64,000 bases of DNA from Murdochiella vaginalis. GTDB lineage: Bacteria > Bacillota > Clostridia > Tissierellales > Peptoniphilaceae. Of the stretch, positions 1 to 8,718 are shown one piece after another; the stretch's first letter is position 1, and each line of letters opens with the position of its first letter. The translations under genes and the position numbers were made by a program. A model generated the notes under the pieces. The model had not been told where the DNA came from and ran no database searches. It saw only the letters and a list, made by a program, of their open reading frames with translations. The DNA is taken from the NCBI RefSeq assembly GCF_900119705.1, contig NZ_LT632322.1, positions 1,426,001 to 1,490,000 of the forward strand, given 5' to 3'.

Positions 1-22
1 ACGCAGCCGAAACCGCGTTTTT
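1..22 (-). terminator. possible truncated terminator of tuf
   Basis: On the minus strand the sequence downstream of the tuf stop holds ACGC and GCGT arms around a short loop, running off the window edge. Any T-tract lies outside, so this is only a hint that the str operon ends here. Confidence 0.25.
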
Positions 23-38
23 AGATTGTATTCTTCGC

Positions 39-1229
39 TTACTCGATGACCTTGGAGACAACACCGGAAGCAACCGTACGGCCGCCCTCACGGACAGCGA
101 AACGGAGACCTTCCTCAATCGCGATCGGCGAGATGAGGGTGATGGTGAAGGTGGCGTTATCACCAGGCATAACCATCTCGGTGCCTTCCGGCAGCTGGAT
201 GTCGCCCGTAACGTCGGTCGTGCGGAAGAAGAACTGCGGACGATAGCCCGAGAAGAACGGCGTATGACGGCCACCTTCATCCTTCGTCAACACATAGACC
301 TGACCTTCGAATTTGGTATGCGGATGAATCGAGTTCTTAGCAGCCAAAACCTGACCACGCTCGATTTCATTACGCTGTACACCACGCAGCAGCGCGCCGA
401 TGTTATCGCCGGCTTCTGCCTGATCCAATTGCTTGTGGAACATTTCCACACCGGTGACAACGACTTCACGCGGCTTGTCAACAAGACCGACGATCTCGAC
501 GGTGTCGCCAACTTTCAACACACCACGCTCGACACGGCCGGTCGCAACCGTACCACGTCCGGTGATGGTCAAAACGTCTTCTACCGGCATCAGGAACGGC
601 TCATCCGTCGCACGAACCGGCGTCGGGATGTATTCATCAACCGCTTCCATCAATTTCACGATGGCATCTTCCCATTCGCCGCCCTCTTCGAGGCACTTCA
701 GCGCAGAACCGACAATGATCGGCGTATTGTCGCCGTCAAAATCGTATTCGTTCAATAGGTCGCGAACTTCCATCTCAACCAATTCGATGAGTTCATCATC
801 ATCAACCTGGTCTTTTTTGTTCAGGAAAACCACGATCTTCGGAACGCCGACCTGACGAGCGAGCAGGATGTGCTCACGAGTCTGGGGCATCGGACCGTCC
901 GCAGCGGAGACGACGAGGATCGCGCCATCCATCTGGGCAGCACCGGTGATCATGTTCTTAACATAGTCAGCATGGCCCGGGCAGTCCACGTGGGCATAGT
1001 GGCGGTTCGGAGTTTCATACTCGACAACCGACGTATTGATGGTTATACCACGTGCGCGCTCTTCCGGCGCCTTATCGATGTTGGCATAGTCGACGAATTC
1101 GCCTGTGCCAAACTTCTCGTTCATAACTTTGGTGATGGCAGCGGTTAACGTCGTCTTACCATGGTCGACGTGACCGATCGTGCCGATGTTTACATGCGGT
1201 TTACTACGCTCAAATTTTTGCTTCGCCAT
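39..1229 (-). CDS. tuf: translation elongation factor Tu
   Basis: EF-Tu carries aminoacyl-tRNA to the ribosomal A site in the cytoplasm, driven by GTP hydrolysis. The 396-residue length is normal for the family. The P-loop GHVDHGKT lies at residues 19-26, followed by DCPGH (about 82-86) and NKKD (about 137-140). Domains II and III are intact to the C-terminus. The ATG has a good ribosome binding site (TAGGAGG, 5 nt upstream). It is the last gene of the str operon, 89 nt after fusA, and a -10-like TATAAT in that gap may give it a promoter of its own. Nothing in the sequence is unusual. Confidence 0.99.
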   Translation of the reverse strand: MAKQKFERSKPHVNIGTIGHVDHGKTTLTAAITKVMNEKFGTGEFVDYANIDKAPEERARGITINTSVVEYETPNRHYAHVDCPGHADYVKNMITGAAQMDGAILVVSAADGPMPQTREHILLARQVGVPKIVVFLNKKDQVDDDELIELVEMEVRDLLNEYDFDGDNTPIIVGSALKCLEEGGEWEDAIVKLMEAVDEYIPTPVRATDEPFLMPVEDVLTITGRGTVATGRVERGVLKVGDTVEIVGLVDKPREVVVTGVEMFHKQLDQAEAGDNIGALLRGVQRNEIERGQVLAAKNSIHPHTKFEGQVYVLTKDEGGRHTPFFSGYRPQFFFRTTDVTGDIQLPEGTEMVMPGDNATFTITLISPIAIEEGLRFAVREGGRTVASGVVSKVIE

Positions 1230-1267
1230 TTTTTCCTCCTAAAAACAACAACTGGTCGTTACGGAAC

Positions 1268-1296
1268 ATTATAGAACAGATGGCAGAAAATTGCCA
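1268..1296 (-). promoter_or_regulatory. possible internal tuf promoter
   Basis: In the fusA-tuf gap the minus strand reads TGGCAA, 17 nt, TATAAT. The -10 is perfect and the -35 weak (3 of 6). A separate tuf promoter would allow extra EF-Tu synthesis, but it could be chance. Confidence 0.45.
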
Positions 1297-1318
1297 CTAT
1301 TCCCCCTGCACAACGCAA

Positions 1319-3412
1319 TTACTCGTTGCGCGATTTCGTGACTTCCTCCGCAATGCTGTCGGGCACTTTTTCATAGTGATCGAACTGCATCGAATAGGTC
1401 GCGCGTCCCTGCGTCTTGGAGCGCAGATCCGTCGCATAGCCGAACATTTCGGAAAGCGGAATGTAGGCGTCGACCACCTGAACACCGGCGCGCGTGGACA
1501 TCTGTTCAATGCGCCCGCGTCGGGACGACACGTCGCCCATGACATCGCCCAGGTATTCTTCCGGCGTGAGAATCTCCACTTTTTGCAGCGGTTCCAGCAG
1601 TGCCGGTTTTGCCTGTTTCATTGCGTTTTGCATCGCCATGGAACCGGCAATCTTAAACGCCGTCTCCGACGAGTCGACCTCATGGAACGAGCCGTCGTAG
1701 ATCTCTACGTCCACATCTAGCACCGGGAATCCTGCAACAGGACCGCTCTGACATGCTTCCTGAATACCCTGAATGGACGGGTTGATGAATTCCTTCGGAA
1801 TGGATCCGCCGACGGTGACATTGTGTACCACGATGCCCGTTCCCGGCTCGCCCGGTTTAATGCGAATGCGCACGTCACCGTATTGACCGTGACCACCGGA
1901 CTGGCGCACGAACTTGCCCTGTGCTTCTGCCTGTGTCGTGATGGATTCACGGTAGGAAACCTGCGGATTGCCGATGTTCGCTTCGACTTTGAACTCGCGC
2001 TGCAGACGATCGACAATGATTTCCAAGTGCAATTCGCCCATGCCGGCGATAATGGTCTGTCCGGTTTCCGCGTTCGAATACGTCTTGAAAGTCGGATCTT
2101 CTTCTGCCAGCTTTGCGAGCGCGATGCCCATCTTCTCTTGCGAGGCGCGGGTCTTCGGTTCAATCGCAACGGAGATAACCGGCTCCGGGAAGGTCATCTG
2201 CTCCAGCACGATCGGATGATCCTGATCGCAGAGCGTGTCGCCCGTTCCGGTGTCTTTGAGGCCGACCGCGGCGGCAATGTCGCCGGCCTGCACAACCTCA
2301 ATCTCCTCGCGTTTATTCGCATGCATCTGCAGAATACGGCTCAAGCGTTCGCGCTTGCCCGTCGTCGAATTGTAGATATAGCTTCCGTTCTCCACTTTTC
2401 CGGAATACACGCGGAAGAAGCAGAGCTTGCCCACGTAGGGGTCGGTCATGACCTTGAAGGCCAGAGCCGAGAAGGGCTCATCCACATCGGCTTCGCGATG
2501 AATGAGTTCCTCGTCCTCGGTACCGTTTTTCGTTCCGGTTACCGGCGGGATGTCCAGCGGACTGGGCATGTAATCGACAATCGCATCGATCAGGAACTGC
2601 ACGCCGCGATTCTTATACGCCGATCCGCAGAGTACCGGGAAAATCTTCTGTTCCAGCGTACCCGTACGGATGGCTTTGCGGATCATTTCTTCGCTGATGG
2701 GCTCTTCTTCAAGATACGCCATCGCTAAATCGTCATCGACCTCGGAGAGTGCCTCCAGCATATTGGCACGCATCTCTTCTGCTTGATCTTTCAGATCCGC
2801 CGGAATGTCCTCATCGGTGATCTCTTTACCGAGATCGTCATGATACACTTCGGCGCGCATGGTGACCAGGTCGATGATGCCCACAAATTTGTGCTCTGCT
2901 CCGATGGGCAGCTGTACCGGCAATGCGTTCGCCTTCAGCTTGTCGTGAATGGTATCCACGGACATTAAGAAGTCAGCGCCGGTGGCGTCCATTTTGTTGA
3001 TGAAGCACATGCGCGGAACGTGATACTTGTCTGCTTGACGCCACACCGTCTCGGATTGGGGTTCTACGCCGCTTTTTGCGTCGAACAGCGCCACCGCGCC
3101 GTCCAGCACGCGCAGAGAACGTTCAACCTCCACAGTGAAGTCAACGTGTCCCGGAGTGTCGATGATGTTGATACGATTCGTTACGCCGTTACGCGGCCAG
3201 AAGCAGGTGGTTGCAGCGGATGTAATCGTAATGCCGCGCTCTTGTTCTTGCGCCATCCAGTCCATCTGTGCAGCACCTTCGTGCGTATCACCCATCTTGT
3301 GAATTTTTCCGGTATAGAACAGAATGCGTTCCGTGACTGTCGTCTTACCGGCATCAATATGGGCCATGATACCGATGTTACGAATATCTTTTAAAGGTGT
3401 ATGTTCTGCCAA
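1319..3412 (-). CDS. fusA: translation elongation factor G
   Basis: EF-G is the ribosomal translocase GTPase and also acts in ribosome recycling. The protein is 697 residues, standard length. The P-loop AHIDAGKT is at residues 17-24, and DTPGH and NKMD follow in the G domain. Domains III-V are present, including the C-terminal region with [16 protein letters not shown]. The start is a TTG at 3410-3412, 6 nt after GGAGG; no ATG is available upstream in frame before that site. It lies 17 nt after rpsG, so it is cotranscribed. Confidence 0.98.
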   Translation of the reverse strand: MAEHTPLKDIRNIGIMAHIDAGKTTVTERILFYTGKIHKMGDTHEGAAQMDWMAQEQERGITITSAATTCFWPRNGVTNRINIIDTPGHVDFTVEVERSLRVLDGAVALFDAKSGVEPQSETVWRQADKYHVPRMCFINKMDATGADFLMSVDTIHDKLKANALPVQLPIGAEHKFVGIIDLVTMRAEVYHDDLGKEITDEDIPADLKDQAEEMRANMLEALSEVDDDLAMAYLEEEPISEEMIRKAIRTGTLEQKIFPVLCGSAYKNRGVQFLIDAIVDYMPSPLDIPPVTGTKNGTEDEELIHREADVDEPFSALAFKVMTDPYVGKLCFFRVYSGKVENGSYIYNSTTGKRERLSRILQMHANKREEIEVVQAGDIAAAVGLKDTGTGDTLCDQDHPIVLEQMTFPEPVISVAIEPKTRASQEKMGIALAKLAEEDPTFKTYSNAETGQTIIAGMGELHLEIIVDRLQREFKVEANIGNPQVSYRESITTQAEAQGKFVRQSGGHGQYGDVRIRIKPGEPGTGIVVHNVTVGGSIPKEFINPSIQGIQEACQSGPVAGFPVLDVDVEIYDGSFHEVDSSETAFKIAGSMAMQNAMKQAKPALLEPLQKVEILTPEEYLGDVMGDVSSRRGRIEQMSTRAGVQVVDAYIPLSEMFGYATDLRSKTQGRATYSMQFDHYEKVPDSIAEEVTKSRNE

Positions 3413-3429
3413 TGAGAACCTCCCCGCGA

Positions 3430-3900
3430 TTAATAGCGGAAGTGCGCGAATGCCTTATTCGCGTCCGCCATGCGGTGCATCTCTTCTTTACGGCGCACGC
3501 TGGCACCGGTATTGTTAAATGCATCCACCAGTTCACTACCTAAGCGCTCTTCCATGGTTTTTTCTCCGCGTGTGCGGGCAAAACCGACGATCCAGCGCAA
3601 TGCGAGCGTCTGACGACGGTCGGGACGAACCTCCATCGGCACCTGGTACGTCGCACCGCCGATACGGCGGCCTTTGACTTCCAGCACCGGCATGACGTTC
3701 GCCAACGCTTTACGATAGATTTCGAGTGCTTCCTGACCGACTTTTTTCTCTGCATATGCAAAGGCGCCATAGACAATGCGCTGGGCCAGTCCTTTTTTGC
3801 CGTCCAACATGACCGTGTTGATCAACTTCGATACGGCCACGTCATTATATCGGGGATCCGGCATGATCTCCCTTTTTGGAATATGTCCTTTTCTTGACAC
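3430..3900 (-). CDS. rpsG: 30S ribosomal protein S7
   Basis: S7 is a primary 16S rRNA-binding protein that nucleates the 30S head. The product is 156 residues, the usual length, starting [11 protein letters not shown] chose the GTG at 3898-3900 because AAGGAGGG lies just upstream and S7 proteins begin at this residue; the longer frame reaching 3924 adds eight non-conserved residues. The C-terminus [13 protein letters not shown] is typical. It sits between rpsL and fusA in the str operon. Confidence 0.97.
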   Translation of the reverse strand: MSRKGHIPKREIMPDPRYNDVAVSKLINTVMLDGKKGLAQRIVYGAFAYAEKKVGQEALEIYRKALANVMPVLEVKGRRIGGATYQVPMEVRPDRRQTLALRWIVGFARTRGEKTMEERLGSELVDAFNNTGASVRRKEEMHRMADANKAFAHFRY

Positions 3901-4016
3901 TTCTCTTCCCTCCTTATCATCCATAGGGATGAATGGTACTCAACCGCCGCTTATCGACGGCTGCCGTGCACAAGAAAACCAGAAGGTTCGCGTATGCACT
4001 TTCGTCTCGTGTTTAC

Positions 4017-4430
4017 TTACTTGCTAGATTTCTTTGCGCCGTATTTCGAACGAGCTTGCTTACGGCCTTCAACGCCGGACGCATCCAATGCGCCGCGGAT
4101 GATGTGATAACGCACACCAGGCAAGTCTTTGACACGACCCCCGCGGATCAGCACAACGCTGTGCTCCTGCAGGTTATGACCGATACCGGGAATGTAAGAA
4201 AGGACTTCATAGCCGTTGGTTAAACGTACACGAGCCACTTTACGAAGCGCCGAGTTCGGCTTCTTCGGGGTGACTGTACGCACCGACGTGCACACGCCGC
4301 GCTTCTGCGGCGACTCCACCGGCGTCTGGCGGTTCTTCAACGTATTGAAGTTGAATCCCAACGCAGGCGTATTCGTCTTCTTTCGTTCCGAAAAACGTCC
4401 CTTACGGATCAGTTGATTAATTGTCGGCAT
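4017..4430 (-). CDS. rpsL: 30S ribosomal protein S12
   Basis: S12 lies at the decoding centre and affects accuracy. It is 137 residues long. The conserved loop with [10 protein letters not shown] and the [14 protein letters not shown] stretch are present, with lysines at both positions where streptomycin-resistance substitutions usually occur, so a susceptible type is predicted. The ATG follows GAAGGAGGAACGGT. It is the first gene of the str operon; the promoter lies about 235 nt upstream, leaving a long leader that holds a 15-bp tandem repeat. Confidence 0.98.
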   Translation of the reverse strand: MPTINQLIRKGRFSERKKTNTPALGFNFNTLKNRQTPVESPQKRGVCTSVRTVTPKKPNSALRKVARVRLTNGYEVLSYIPGIGHNLQEHSVVLIRGGRVKDLPGVRYHIIRGALDASGVEGRKQARSKYGAKKSSK

Positions 4431-4509
4431 ACCGTTCCTCCTTCTTTTTATATTTTCCTCTTCGGAATGTGGGCTATTGGCCGGGATGGTTGCCTTCTGT
4501 CCACATAGT

Positions 4510-4584
4510 GTTTCGTAACACGGCTTTTCGTGGCACGGCTTTTCGTAGCGCTGCTTTTCGTAGCGCGGCTTTTCGCCGCGCAGC
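4510..4584. repeat. 15-bp minisatellite in the rpsL leader
   Basis: Five consecutive units of 15 bp match TTTTCGTAGCGCGGC with changes in the last half (for example TTTTCGTGGCACGGC at 4525-4539 and TTTTCGCCGCGCAGC at 4570-4584). The block falls inside the predicted 5' untranslated region of the str operon transcript. A short minus-strand frame over it would give a Lys/Arg/Ala-rich repeat, but nothing suggests it is translated. Confidence 0.85.
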
Positions 4585-4663
4585 GTCGTATCGTGCCACT
4601 TCGTTGCGCACTTTGCACCGTTGCTTCCGATTTGAAGGCAAAATTCGGAAAATAACCTTAGAC

Positions 4664-4692
4664 AGTATATCAGTCGTTGGAAACCGCGTCAA
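4664..4692 (-). promoter_or_regulatory. str operon promoter
   Basis: The minus strand reads TTGACG, 17 nt, TATACT. This is a good sigma-A match upstream of rpsL, and no other candidate of this quality is seen between the hairpin array and rpsL. Confidence 0.75.
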
Positions 4693-5040
4693 GATGCGCT
4701 TTCATCCCCTTCTGTGCGCCATCGGCAATGCGCCCCGACAGTCTTCCTTGCGCCGCCGACTTCTCCTCGGTAAGTGGAACGTGAAAAGCCTGATCCCGGC
4801 TCGTCGAAGATGCGGCGCGCGGAAGGCTGTCGGGGTGCTGGGTGTGGCAGGCTGTCGAAGTGCTTGGGTGCGACAAACAATGGATGCCGAGGCGAAGTAG
4901 GAATTGTGAGCGAAGTGTGTTGCGGTGAGTGAGGAGGCCGTGAAGCAAACGGGCGAAATGAGCCGCAGTGATCAAGAGCACCAATAGGGTGCGGGAACTC
5001 GGCGGTGCGCCGCTGGAAATACCGTTGGCGGCGCGGTTTG
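4693..5040. other. gene-free stretch, no function seen
   Basis: About 350 bp between the str promoter and the array terminator. Frames crossing it on both strands are low-complexity and match no family I know. It contains a two-copy direct repeat of about 20 bp (GGCTGTCG, two variable bases, then GTGCT) near 4820-4872. No remnant of the L7Ae-like gene often found upstream of rpsL is recognisable. Confidence 0.5.
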
Positions 5041-5064
5041 AAAAAACGCCGGCCGCAGGCCGGC
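5041..5064 (-). terminator. intrinsic terminator below the hairpin array
   Basis: On the minus strand GCCGGCC, TGC loop, GGCCGGC is followed by GTTTTTT. The perfect 7-bp GC stem and six T residues make a convincing rho-independent terminator. It would end transcripts entering from the hairpin array at 5080-5496; no protein gene lies upstream on that strand before 6424. Confidence 0.75.
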
Positions 5065-5079
5065 TCCATATTGACGCCT

Positions 5080-5496
5080 GTAGAGTGGAATCGCTAAAAA
5101 TAGAAAACCACTCTACGCTTGTGCGTAAATTTGTAGAGTGGAATCGCTGAAAACGAAAAACCACTCTACACTTGCGCCTATGACTGTAGAGTGGAATCGC
5201 TAAAAATAGAAAACCACTCTACGTTAATACGTGCACTTGTAGAGTGAAATTGCTGAAAATGAAAAAACACTCTACGCCTGTGCGTAAACTTGTAGAGTTG
5301 ATTTGTTTAAAACTGAAAATAACTCTACGCCTGCGCACAAAATTGTAGAGTGGAATTGCTAAAAGTCGAAAATGACTCTACAGCCGATCGCACACCTGTA
5401 GAGTCGAATCGTTGAAAATAAAAAAACACTCTACACCAGCTACACCAGTTCGAACATCTGTAGAGTGGAATCGCTGAAAGCGAAAAACCACTCTAC
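5080..5496. repeat. eight-unit hairpin array, 53-bp period
   Basis: Eight imperfect palindromes start at 5080, 5133, 5186, 5239, 5292, 5345, 5398 and 5460. Each is exactly 37 bp: a 9-nt arm (consensus GTAGAGTGG), a 19-nt A-rich centre and the opposing 9-nt arm (CCACTCTAC). Units 1 and 3 are identical. Six of the seven gaps are exactly 16 nt and the last is 25 nt. The outer 7 bp of every stem are invariant. At the eighth pair, unit 5 has T-A where most have G-C, a compensated change. Gaps are themselves related (GCCTGTGCGTAAACTT and variants), so the repeating unit is really 53 bp. Confidence 0.95.
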
Positions 5497-5739
5497 AGCA
5501 ACTCGCGCAAATATAGACAGGAGTTCAAGCTCGGGCAACCACACACAACATTGCTCCCTAGCGCCTGCAGGAGTATGATAAAAGCAGTTCCATAAGATGA
5601 TGGTGAGGCTTCACTCCCCTATCATCCGAATGAAATCGCTCTGCCAAAGCACTTCAGCGGCGCAGCGATTATACAGGCGCATCGGCTACGATGGAATCTA
5701 TGTGGTTAATTTCAATGGATGAATCAGGAGGAAATGACG
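5497..5739. promoter_or_regulatory. gap between array and membrane-protein gene
   Basis: No gene seen. The minus strand has a perfect TATAAT at 5668-5673 with a poor -35 (TTCCAT, 17 nt spacing); this could drive transcription through the hairpin array. On the plus strand the AGGAGG at 5726-5731 serves the following gene; a plus-strand promoter was not convincingly identified. Confidence 0.35.
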
Positions 5740-6315
5740 ATGAAAACAACACGCAACAACATTCTGTATTATGCATCCACCGCCCTTATCATTGAGACGG
5801 CTATCTCACTGGGTTTTGCCCTCTTGGTCTCCCTCTTCGGCGGCATTCTGGCTTCTTGGCTTAACCGCGGAAACGATGTAGGCGGCTACTTTTTAGGCGC
5901 ATTGGGATTTTCTATATTTTGGCTCTCCCTGCTGGCGATTGTGCTCAGTCTTGCCTATTTCTACGCAGGCTTCGCCGGACGAAAAAATGCGGATAATCCG
6001 CAAGTGGGCAGCCGGCTATTTATTTTCGGCATCATCATGCTCGTCATATCCGCCATTTCCATTCTGATGAAATTCACCTTTTTATCCCTGGTTCATTTGG
6101 TCATCGTCGCCCTATATGCGGTCGGCGCGTATGAATTAAAAACCGGCAAGATGCTGCTGTCACAATACTTCGGACAAGCTCCGAAGGTGGATATGGATAA
6201 GTTTGATATGGATAAGGTTGATATGGATAAGGTTGATATGGATAAGGTTGATATGGAAAAGCTCGATATGGATAAGGTTAATACGAATATAAATGAGATG
6301 GATAAGGAGCAATAA
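5740..6315 (+). CDS. membrane protein with C-terminal DMDKV repeats
   Basis: Unrecognised protein of 191 residues. It has four hydrophobic segments, probably membrane helices, in the first 145 residues. A strongly charged tail follows, built from a five-residue repeat (MDKVD, with F, L or N variants) encoded by a 15-bp DNA repeat at about 6187-6290. I start at the ATG at 5740, 8 nt after AGGAGG; an ATG at 5719 lies upstream of that site and one at 5734 is too close to it. The gene stands alone, converging on the glutaredoxin-like gene with a strong terminator between them. The tail is likely cytoplasmic and could vary in repeat number. Function unknown. Confidence 0.8.
   Translation: MKTTRNNILYYASTALIIETAISLGFALLVSLFGGILASWLNRGNDVGGYFLGALGFSIFWLSLLAIVLSLAYFYAGFAGRKNADNPQVGSRLFIFGIIMLVISAISILMKFTFLSLVHLVIVALYAVGAYELKTGKMLLSQYFGQAPKVDMDKFDMDKVDMDKVDMDKVDMEKLDMDKVNTNINEMDKEQ
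6187..6290 (+). repeat. 15-bp tandem repeat inside a coding region
   Basis: Consecutive units of the form GATATGGATAAGGTT (about six to seven copies, later ones degenerate) keep the reading frame and encode DMDKV. The central copies are nearly identical, which suggests recent expansion by slippage. Confidence 0.85.
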
Positions 6316-6354
6316 CGTTCCAAACCATTGTCACGCTATGTAGCGCATAACCAG

Positions 6355-6396
6355 AAAACGGATTGTCTCCTGCCCTGAAGACAATCCGTTTTTTTT
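6355..6396 (+). terminator. strong intrinsic terminator
   Basis: A perfect 14-bp stem (AAAACGGATTGTCT with its complement) around a 10-nt loop is followed by eight T residues on the plus strand. It ends the 5740-6315 gene; the A-rich left arm gives four T residues on the other strand, so it may also stop the convergent ABC operon. Confidence 0.92.
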
Positions 6397-6423
6397 GCAA
6401 TCCGATCCACAAGGAAAAGACGT

Positions 6424-6735
6424 TCAGCACCCGTCCGGTCCGCAAATCCCCGGGGAGGGCACCTCTTCTTCTCGATCTGCCTGCAAACGGGAGGCATCCC
6501 ACCCGTTGACATCAAACAAAATCGATCCGTCGGAAAAGAGGAAGCATGGGATGCCGATCTTGCCCTCTTCCTTAATGGGCTTGAATTCCTTTCGCGTATC
6601 CCGAAGGTGGAGAAATTCTTTCAAGCTCGTCGTGTTTGCTGTGATGTCCACAGCATCGTACGATACTCGCCGCTCTTCAAGAAGCTCTTCTGCCTGTCGG
6701 CAATCCGGGCATATCCTTGAAAAATACATTTTCAT
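6424..6735 (-). CDS. glutaredoxin-like protein
   Basis: Small thioredoxin-fold protein of 103 residues with a CPDC redox motif near the N-terminus (ICPDC, residues 8-12) and a cis-proline in GIPCFLF. It probably reduces disulfides or acts as a glutaredoxin-type thiol carrier in the cytoplasm. The ATG at 6733-6735 follows GGGAGG; a longer in-frame extension upstream has no start with a good site and is basic, non-conserved sequence. The tail ends GICGPDGC, giving two extra cysteines. It lies 82 nt after the ABC transporter ATPase on the same strand and may be the last gene of that operon, though no functional link is obvious. Confidence 0.8.
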   Translation of the reverse strand: MKMYFSRICPDCRQAEELLEERRVSYDAVDITANTTSLKEFLHLRDTRKEFKPIKEEGKIGIPCFLFSDGSILFDVNGWDASRLQADREEEVPSPGICGPDGC

Positions 6736-6817
6736 GTCATCCCTCCCTTTTTTCCACACGCTGCACCAGCAATACGCCGCCAGCAACGCCAAAGCCCGCA
6801 CAGCGCAAAACACCGCT

Positions 6818-7612
6818 CTACGACAACAGAAGCGTATCGCTCTCCGCACCCGTGGCCGATACTTCGCGGAACTTCTCAAGCAAATCATCCACCGTCAATC
6901 TCGCCTTTTCTTCCGGACCGACATCATAAAGAATGCGTCCGCGATCCAGCATGAGCAGGCGATTGCCCATGCGCAACGCATCGCGCATGTTGTGCGTGAT
7001 CATGAGCGTGGTCAGGTGGTCGCGGCGCACGATGCGATCCGTAATGCTAAGGACGGTGGCCGCTGTGTTGGGATCAAGCGCCGCCGTATGCTCATCCAAA
7101 AGAAGCAGCTTCGGCTTTTGCAGAGTGGCCATCAAAAGAGTCAACGCCTGGCGCTGACCGCCGGATAAAAGAGAAACCTTCGTTTCCATGCGATCCTCGA
7201 GACCGAGGCCGATCTCTTTGAGCAAGGTGTAATAGCGTTCCCGCTCTCCCTTGGCAACGCCCCAGCGCAAGGTGCGGCGTTTGCCGCGACGAGCGGCAAT
7301 GGCGAGATTTTCCTCGATTTGCATGCTGGGAGCCGTTCCCACCATAGGATCCTGAAATACGCGGCCCAAAAAGCTGGCCCGTTTGTTTTCCGGAAGACGC
7401 GTGATATCTATGCCGTCCAAAAGAATCTGACCGGAATCAATGGGAAAGGAACCCGCGATGGCGTTCAAAAGGGTGGATTTTCCTGCACCGTTGCCACCGA
7501 TGACGGTGACAAAATCGCCGTCGTTCAAGGTGACGGAGATCCCGTTTAAGGCGCGCTTCGCGTTCACCGTCCCGGGATGAAAGGTTTTATATACCTGTTG
7601 AATTTCAAGCAT
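6818..7612 (-). CDS. ABC transporter ATPase (TrpZ-type)
   Basis: The 264-residue nucleotide-binding subunit has Walker A GGNGAGKST (about residues 38-46), signature LSGGQRQ, Walker B LLLLDEH and an H-loop in MITHNM. The aspartate-histidine pair after Walker B (DEH in place of the usual DEP) is common in this uptake family. It powers import with the adjacent permease. Its start overlaps the permease stop by 8 bp, so translation is coupled. The family is the TrpXYZ/ABC_sub_bind type known for aromatic amino acid uptake in Firmicutes; the leader upstream of the operon suggests Phe/Tyr here. Confidence 0.93.
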   Translation of the reverse strand: MLEIQQVYKTFHPGTVNAKRALNGISVTLNDGDFVTVIGGNGAGKSTLLNAIAGSFPIDSGQILLDGIDITRLPENKRASFLGRVFQDPMVGTAPSMQIEENLAIAARRGKRRTLRWGVAKGERERYYTLLKEIGLGLEDRMETKVSLLSGGQRQALTLLMATLQKPKLLLLDEHTAALDPNTAATVLSITDRIVRRDHLTTLMITHNMRDALRMGNRLLMLDRGRILYDVGPEEKARLTVDDLLEKFREVSATGAESDTLLLS

Positions 7613-8639
7613 CGCGCTCTCCCTTCTCCGTTGTCGTTAACGAGTTTTCCTTCTCGGACGAGACGCTTGCTACAGACGAAGTCTCCGATCCGAACGCCGT
7701 TTCCGCCTCGGACGCCGTGTCCGCCCCGGACGAGGCCGCCGGCTGCGGTCGAAACAGCTGCATCTGCCGTTGCCAGTAGGGAACGGCCAGGAAAATGGCG
7801 ACAATGGCAGCGGAAATCAGCTTCAAGTCATTGGTGTTGAGACCAAACAACAAAACAATCTGCAAAATCAAGTAATACGTGATCGAACCGATGGCCACAG
7901 CCAGCATTTTCAGCGCGAAATTGACAAAGATGCGCCCGAAAAGTACTTCACCGATAATGAGCGCCGCCAGGCCGATGACGATGGCGCCGCGTCCCATATT
8001 GATATCGGATGCGCCCTGATATTGGGCCAGCAAAGCGCCCGAAACGGCAACCAGACCGTTGGAAAGAGCGAGACCCAAAATGATGTTGCGCTTGGTGTCG
8101 ATGCCCTGTGCGCGCGCCATGATGGGATTCGAGCCCGTGGCACGAATGGCGCTTCCGCGCTCGGTGCCGAAGAAGTAATACAATACGACAATGACGACGA
8201 CAACGAAAAGGGCCGTTAAGAAAAGCGGATTTTGCAGCGACAGCTCGCGCACATAGCGCTGGGAGACGATGAGATCATATTTATCCACGCCAAGCGGCTG
8301 ATTGGCCTTCCCGCCCATGATGCGCAGGTTGACCGAATAGAGGGCCAGCTGCGAGAGAATACCTGCTAAAATGGCCGGAATTCCGCAACGGGTATGCAAA
8401 AAGCCGGTAACGGCTCCGGCAACGTAGCCTACAAGAAAGGCCAACGCGAGCGCCGGCCAGGGCGAAAAGCCGCCACGCATGAGCATGACCATGGTGGCGC
8501 CGCCGGTGGCAAAGGAGCCGTCCACGGTCATATCCGGAATATCCAGAACGCGAAACGACAAATAGACCCCGATGGCCAGAATGGCCCAGATGAGCCCTTG
8601 ACTGATGGTCCCGGGCAATGCATTTAGAAGTACGGACAA
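7605..8639 (-). CDS. ABC transporter permease (TrpY-type)
   Basis: Inner-membrane subunit of 344 residues with about eight hydrophobic segments and the family stretch DMTVDGSFATGG near residue 40. The open frame extends to 8864, but that would overlap the upstream lipoprotein gene with arginine-rich sequence. A TTG at 8637-8639, 8 nt after AAAGGGGG, gives the family N-terminus LSVLLNALPGTISQG and is my choice. The last 45 residues are a Ser/Glu/Ala-rich low-complexity tail that is not part of the transmembrane core and probably faces the cytoplasm. It lies between the second substrate-binding gene and the ATPase. Confidence 0.9.
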   Translation of the reverse strand: MSVLLNALPGTISQGLIWAILAIGVYLSFRVLDIPDMTVDGSFATGGATMVMLMRGGFSPWPALALAFLVGYVAGAVTGFLHTRCGIPAILAGILSQLALYSVNLRIMGGKANQPLGVDKYDLIVSQRYVRELSLQNPLFLTALFVVVVIVVLYYFFGTERGSAIRATGSNPIMARAQGIDTKRNIILGLALSNGLVAVSGALLAQYQGASDINMGRGAIVIGLAALIIGEVLFGRIFVNFALKMLAVAIGSITYYLILQIVLLFGLNTNDLKLISAAIVAIFLAVPYWQRQMQLFRPQPAASSGADTASEAETAFGSETSSVASVSSEKENSLTTTEKGERDA

Positions 8640-8718
8640 TATGTCCCCCTTTCCTTGGTTTCCCAACGCTGCGGACGGAACCAAAATCTCGACCGCCTGC
8701 GGCAAGGCCGCTTCCTTC

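Noticed and set aside
1823-2728. 301-codon open frame antisense to fusA
   Set aside because: Shadow of a high-GC, strongly codon-biased gene; no family features and no start signals.
4474-4692. 72-codon minus-strand frame over the 15-bp repeat
   Set aside because: The Lys/Arg/Ala repeat is a by-product of the minisatellite, and the frame overlaps the str promoter.
4670-5164. 164-codon minus-strand frame over the str promoter and repeat array
   Set aside because: It translates the hairpin repeats and low-complexity sequence, has no start signal and would cross the terminator at 5041-5064.
5080-5496. CRISPR array
   Set aside because: The repeats are 37 bp and evenly spaced, but the gaps are only 16 bp and resemble each other, the repeats are degenerate, and there are no cas genes in the window.
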